Below the pieces are notes generated by a model. It saw only the letters and a list, made by a program, of their open reading frames with translations. It was not told where the DNA came from and searched no databases. A stretch of DNA of 64,000 nucleotides from JAIVHA01 sp965367295 (GTDB taxonomy: Bacteria > Pseudomonadota > Gammaproteobacteria > DSM-19610): the NCBI GenBank assembly GCA_965367295.1, contig CBDUHN010000001.1, positions 62,001 through 126,000 on the forward strand, written 5' to 3'. A program made the translations under genes and the position numbers. Positions within the stretch are counted from its first letter, which is position 1, and the number at the start of each line of letters is the position of its first letter. Of this stretch, positions 62,403 to 64,000 are shown piece by piece.

Positions 62403-62876
62403 ATGGCAGTCTGGATTGTAGCCTTATTACTTTTTGCCGGGGCCGCCACCATTTTCTGGTTACGGCGTGCCAATCGTCATCATGACACTGCAACGCCCCA
62501 CCATTTGTCGCGCAATAGTCAGCCATCAGGCAGGGCGTCACCATTGCGCCCGCAACTCGAGCGCCTGTACAACGATGGTCGCTACTGGGGAGTCCGCATC
62601 GAACATGGCGGGCCGGGCAATGCCTGCGATGCCGTCGTACGATGCACCGAAAATCGCTACGGCTTCGAGGAGGCCCCTCCACTCCCCTTACCGGAATGTG
62701 CCGCCATGCGTTGCGCCTGTCGCTATGTAGGCGTGGAAGAGCAGCGCGTGCCACCACCAAGACGCCAGCTGCATGATCGGCGGGAAGCCATCCGCTACGA
62801 ACCCAAACGCGGTTCTCGTCGTAAGGAAAAGGACCGGCGTCGGCTCAATAAATGGGATGATCAGACCAACCTGTGA
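62403..62876 (+). CDS. Membrane-anchored Cys-rich protein (paralogue B)
   Basis: 157 residues from ATG 62403. An N-terminal membrane helix (VWIVALLLFAGAATIFWL) is followed by YNDGRYWGVRIEHGG, then NACDAVVRC, APPLPLPEC, a C-x-C pair (MRCACRY) and REAIRYEP. These are the same landmarks in the same order as in the gene at 27193-27654. The tail is strongly basic. It sits 120 bases after the glutamate-synthase-like gene, before galE. Function is unknown; the Cys set suggests a metal site. Confidence 0.65.
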   Translation: MAVWIVALLLFAGAATIFWLRRANRHHDTATPHHLSRNSQPSGRASPLRPQLERLYNDGRYWGVRIEHGGPGNACDAVVRCTENRYGFEEAPPLPLPECAAMRCACRYVGVEEQRVPPPRRQLHDRREAIRYEPKRGSRRKEKDRRRLNKWDDQTNL

Positions 62877-62915
62877 TACTGCAGTACAACATTCATAACC
62901 ATAAAGCGAATATGC

Positions 62916-63920
62916 ATGACCAATAAAACCATTCTCGTAACCGGGGGAGCCGGCTATATCGGCAGCCATGTTGTCCAGCAATTGAGCGCACGCGGGGAAA
63001 AAGTGGTCGTGCTCGATAATCTGAGCACCGGCTTTGCCGACGCCGTGATCGATGCGGAACTGGTGGTGGGAGATACCGGGGATGCTGCAACGGTAGATAA
63101 ACTACTGACAGAGTACGGAGTCGACGCCGTTATTCATTTTGCCGCCAAGACCATCGTGCCGGAATCCGTAGCGGACCCCATGAAATATTATGGCAACAAC
63201 ACCTGCTGCACCCGCACCCTGCTGGACTGCTGCCAACGGGCAGGAGTGAAACACTTCATTTTTTCCTCAACGGCGGCGGTATATGGCATTCCCGAAGGCG
63301 ACAGCTGTTCCGAAGATAGCCCCCTGGCGCCGATCAACCCCTATGGCACCTCCAAGTTGATGAGCGAATGGATGCTGCGCGACCTCAGTGCGGCTTGTGA
63401 CCTGAAACACGTAATCCTGCGCTACTTCAACGTTGCCGGATGCGATCCTGCAGGCCGGATCGGCCAGTCCACGGCAAAAGCCACCCTGCTGATCAAGGTG
63501 GCGGCTGAAACAGCGGTGGGCAAACGCAGTCACATCTCCATCTTCGGCACCGACTATCCCACCCCGGACGGTACCGGGGTACGCGACTATATCCATGTAT
63601 CAGATCTGGCCGATGCCCATATCAAGGCCCTGGAATACCTCCGTGATGGCGGCGCTTCGCGCATACTCAATTGCGGCTATGGCCACGGCTACAGTGTGCG
63701 CCAGGTACTGGATGCGGTACAGCGGGTCCACGGCAAGCCCATTACCATTCGGGAAGAACCGCGCCGTGCTGGCGATCCTCCAGCGCTGATTGCCCGGGCG
63801 GACCGTGTGCGTGAGGTACTTGGCTGGTCACCGCAGCATGATGATCTGGATTTTATCGCGCAGACATCCCTGGACTGGGAACAACGCCTGGCCAGGGGCG
63901 AAGTCTATGGCGCCGACTGA
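62916..63920 (+). CDS. galE: UDP-glucose 4-epimerase
   Basis: 334 residues, NAD-dependent interconversion of UDP-glucose and UDP-galactose. The cofactor motif TGGAGYIG is at residues 9-16, with the catalytic Tyr/Lys in NPYGTSK and the preceding Ser/Thr in SSTAAVYG. Conserved segments RYFNVAGCDPAGRIGQ and RDYIHVSDLADAHIKAL follow. This is standard GalE/ExoB length. It could feed sugar nucleotides to surface polysaccharide. It starts at ATG 62916. Confidence 0.97.
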   Translation: MTNKTILVTGGAGYIGSHVVQQLSARGEKVVVLDNLSTGFADAVIDAELVVGDTGDAATVDKLLTEYGVDAVIHFAAKTIVPESVADPMKYYGNNTCCTRTLLDCCQRAGVKHFIFSSTAAVYGIPEGDSCSEDSPLAPINPYGTSKLMSEWMLRDLSAACDLKHVILRYFNVAGCDPAGRIGQSTAKATLLIKVAAETAVGKRSHISIFGTDYPTPDGTGVRDYIHVSDLADAHIKALEYLRDGGASRILNCGYGHGYSVRQVLDAVQRVHGKPITIREEPRRAGDPPALIARADRVREVLGWSPQHDDLDFIAQTSLDWEQRLARGEVYGAD

Positions 63921-63933
63921 ACCAGCCAGTGTC

Positions 63934-63986
63934 ACTCACATTGACAGGCCGCTGCTTCCAGCTTGATGAAGCAGGCGGTCGTGAGT
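63934..63986. terminator. Extended stem-loop after galE
   Basis: An inner helix pairs CCGCTGCTTC (63949-63958) with GAAGCAGGCGG (63968-63978), with one bulge, around CAGCTTGAT. An outer helix pairs ACTCAC (63934-63939) with GTGAGT (63981-63986). This resembles an imperfect terminator-like structure 13 bases after galE. No T-run is seen within the window. Confidence 0.4.
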
Positions 63987-64000
63987 AGCGCAATGCCACC

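Noticed and set aside
63932..64000. Minus-strand C-terminal end of a gene at the right edge (GGIALLTTAC... stop at 63932)
   Set aside because: The frame is open to the window edge, but the sequence also forms a two-part hairpin and the peptide matches nothing I know.

Overview
The window reads as core chromosome of a gammaproteobacterium. metH, adk, trxC, rnd, trhP, dusA, truC, rluA, rluE, galE and ychJ all have gammaproteobacterial-type sequences. They are mixed with families typical of Pseudomonas-like and sulfur-oxidising lineages: the PA2778/PA2779 pair, a PA0069-type radical SAM protein, a DsrC/TusE-like protein, DUF3549 and a TorF-type porin. I saw no transposase, integrase, phage gene, CRISPR array, tRNA or rRNA. 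Genes are tightly packed on both strands and the base composition looks moderately GC-rich. I cannot name the genus.

Layout. 1-10.6 kb: end of an unknown gene, a GAF sensor kinase, metH, cnoX-like thioredoxin/TPR, SDR, HAD phosphatase, adk, and a response regulator with a degenerate GGDEF and a long coiled coil. 10.6-15.1 kb: small lipoproteins, a DUF1614 membrane protein, a gene-poor stretch with two long inverted repeats, and rluA. 15.3-22.2 kb: TSUP exporter, PPK2, DUF3617, PA2779-PA2778, ydcH, a cation/proton antiporter with a TrkA-N domain, and a cold-shock gene. 22.4-30.6 kb: MFS transporter, truC, a QEGLA-motif metalloprotease-like protein, an EF-hand protein, one of two paralogous Cys-rich membrane-anchored proteins, a TusE/DsrC-like protein, moaB and trhP. 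30.8-44.6 kb: lipoprotein, orphan binding protein, DUF6455, rluE, PA0069-type radical SAM, CbiM-like permease, SYLF, CBS, a BarA-like hybrid kinase, Sel1-repeat protein, trxC, glutaredoxin and a YadGH-type ABC exporter. 44.6-51.7 kb: hypothetical genes, rnd, TorF porin, HDOD, DUF3549 and ychJ.

The most coherent pathway is at 52.4-58.2 kb. It is a minus-strand operon of a fatty-acid hydroxylase-like protein, a TVP38/VTT membrane protein, ArsS (radical SAM), an ArsM-type methyltransferase and two glycosyltransferase-like proteins (TIGR04283 and TIGR04282 types). It is divergent from an ArsR-rhodanese regulator, and a clean palindrome lies between them. This is an arsenosugar-type biosynthesis locus. 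The membrane proteins raise the possibility that the product is carried on to a lipid.

The least explained sequence is at 59827-59979. On the minus strand it can fold into a 13+6 bp closing stem around three hairpins, followed by a terminator hairpin with a T-rich run, directly upstream of a 2OG-Fe(II) oxygenase-dusA pair. This is the layout of a riboswitch or attenuator. The end is 60.8-64 kb: an FMN-binding glutamate-synthase-like protein, the second Cys-rich paralogue and galE. Several tRNA and rRNA modification genes (rluA, truC, rluE, trhP, dusA) occur in the window, but they are dispersed rather than in one operon.
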